In this document: positions 36,921-38,213 of the stretch, in pieces
How positions within the stretch are numbered: position 1 is the first letter of the stretch
How the letters are laid out: each line of letters starts with the position of its first letter
Source of the DNA: Treponema sp.
GTDB lineage: Bacteria > Spirochaetota > Spirochaetia > Treponematales > Breznakiellaceae
NCBI GenBank assembly: GCA_031273265.1
Contig: JAISSH010000028.1
Coordinates: 1 to 38,213 of the forward strand
Direction: 5' to 3'
Length of the DNA stretch: 38,213 bases
Translations under genes and position numbers: made by a program
Notes under the pieces: model-generated
The model's database searches: none
Told to the model about the DNA's origin: nothing
What the model saw: only the letters and a program-made list of their open reading frames with translations

Positions 36921-37451
36921 TTAAGAGCCCATTATCTTTTTTGTTAATGCGGGCGACGAATACCAAAGAGTGACAGGTTCATTTTGACGGGTGTTTACTT
37001 TCAGGTAGACATATCCGCTTTTCAAATTCCACGAAGTTTCATAGGGGCGCATTTCCCTGATTATTCCATCGCAGAGCAGGGTGGGACCGTACAGTTCCAA
37101 AAGATTTTTTTGTACGTCTTTGTAGCACTGCATAAGTTGATCAAGATTGAAGGTGTGGAAGTAGTAAGTTCCGCCCTCAAGACCGTCTTTAGAAAAATAA
37201 GCCACCATAAATACTGGGTATCCCGACACTTCAAGACTATCATAAACCAGCGATTGAAGACCGTTGTATTCTTCCGTATGAGCCGGCTTCCCCATTTTGG
37301 CGGTAAATTCCTTCATGCTCGTACCCCAGGGAAAATTGTGGAAAACCACATCGACATTCGCCTCTTCGCCAAAAAGCGCGGGCGCAACTGCCAGCGCGCA
37401 GATAATCAATATAATTTTTTTCAAGGTACACCCCCGTCTGATTATCGGCAT
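36921..37451 (-). CDS. Hypothetical exported protein
   Basis: Signal peptide KKIILIICALAVAPALFGEE; 176 aa maximum. Confidence 0.65.
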   Translation of the reverse strand: MPIIRRGCTLKKIILIICALAVAPALFGEEANVDVVFHNFPWGTSMKEFTAKMGKPAHTEEYNGLQSLVYDSLEVSGYPVFMVAYFSKDGLEGGTYYFHTFNLDQLMQCYKDVQKNLLELYGPTLLCDGIIREMRPYETSWNLKSGYVYLKVNTRQNEPVTLWYSSPALTKKIMGS

Positions 37452-37489
37452 AAATGGGAAGGAACTTTAACGCATGAATAACTCGCTCT

Positions 37490-37574
<85 letters not shown>

Positions 37575-37837
37575 AAAACATCTCATATAAGGGTGTTTTT
37601 TCTATATTATCGCTTTTTGCGTTGCTAGGCAACATATCGAATTATCGTTGAATGTGTTAAAATCTTGTGTAAAATGTTGACAAAATCATAAAAAAGTGAT
37701 ATTTATTTAATGATCGGTGGTAAAATTGTAATTATCGGTCGTTTTTGCCTTTTTTATGGCAGAGATACGCACAAAGAAAAGGGGTATATTAAGACAATAT
37801 GTCATATTTTAAGACTGTAAACATCAATTGTATATTA

Positions 37838-37853
37838 CCCCCCCCCCCCCCCC
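37838..37853 (+). repeat. Poly-C homopolymer tract (16 C)
   Basis: tatatta-CCCCCCCCCCCCCCCC-aatgtaat, about 100 nt upstream of the ATG at 37954. Confidence 0.95.
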
Positions 37854-37953
37854 AATGTAATTGTGTCCGGCAGGCTGCAAAACAGCCAAAACTACAACTA
37901 TCAAATCAAAAAACGCATTTTTCTCATTTTTCCAAAAAACATAAGGAGTTTTT

Positions 37954-38213
37954 ATGAAAAGAACGATTCTCTTTGCCCTCATTGTGGGGACAGCCGCGCT
38001 CTGCTTCGCGCAGACCGCAACTTTGGACATCGCGCTTTCCGGCGCGAAAACCTACATCGAAACCCAGCTTCCGAAGGGCGCGAAGGTTTTGATCATCGAC
38101 CCTGCCGCTCCCGGCAAAGAGCTTGGCTCTTACGCCGCGCAGGAACTTTCCACCCGACTCGTGAACAGTAAGCGCGTTACGGTTGTGGAACGCGGCGCAG
38201 ATGTCATGCAGAG
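37954..38213 (+). CDS. Exported protein, partial at window edge
   Basis: RBS ataaggag then MKRTILFALIVGTAALCFAQTATLDIALSGAKTYIETQLPKGAKVLIIDPAAPGKELGSYAAQELSTRLVNSKRVTVVERGADVMQ. The open frame runs off the window; it resembles CsgG/LpoB-like fold proteins (weak). Confidence 0.75.
   Translation, partial: MKRTILFALIVGTAALCFAQTATLDIALSGAKTYIETQLPKGAKVLIIDPAAPGKELGSYAAQELSTRLVNSKRVTVVERGADVMQ

Noticed and set aside
37824-38030. Minus-strand ORF reading through the poly-C tract (GGGGGVIYN)
   Set aside because: Antisense to a clear signal-peptide gene with RBS, and composed largely of the homopolymer.

Overview
The window looks like a chromosomal segment from a spirochaete, probably Treponema-like. 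This is inferred from the lipoprotein signal-peptide style, the BspA-like and DUF1566-type surface proteins, and the Rnf/rubrerythrin gene content. Most of it is housekeeping: gatA(partial)-gatC, leuS, a Nif3-like gene, lspA, aat-like, rpmH-rnpA-yidD-yidC-jag, a DHH phosphoesterase, a moxR/DUF58/transglutaminase-TPR cluster, a GGDEF cyclase, rnfCDGEAB, hemerythrin, rubrerythrin, an HD-domain gene, mnmA and tRNA-Leu(UAA). The main accessory island is about 1.8-6.5 kb. It holds an apparently orphan HicB-like protein, a zinc-ribbon/TM/LRR protein, lipoproteins and an XRE regulator. It also holds a two-gene lipoprotein operon whose first protein is Ig-like plus DUF1566 (C-type-lectin-like fold), with a C-terminus (YWSSSQ-...-VRAVRAF) resembling a diversity-generating retroelement (DGR) variable region. 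No reverse transcriptase or template repeat is visible here, so any diversification would have to act from elsewhere in the genome. Other signals worth checking: a C16 homopolymer at the promoter of an exported-protein gene; a 60-bp identical signal-peptide cassette in two adjacent, otherwise unrelated lipoproteins; an rnpA with no canonical start codon; a GH10-like enzyme with a shifted catalytic motif; and two genes with promoters placed for leaderless mRNAs. All calls come from reading the sequence; no database search was run.
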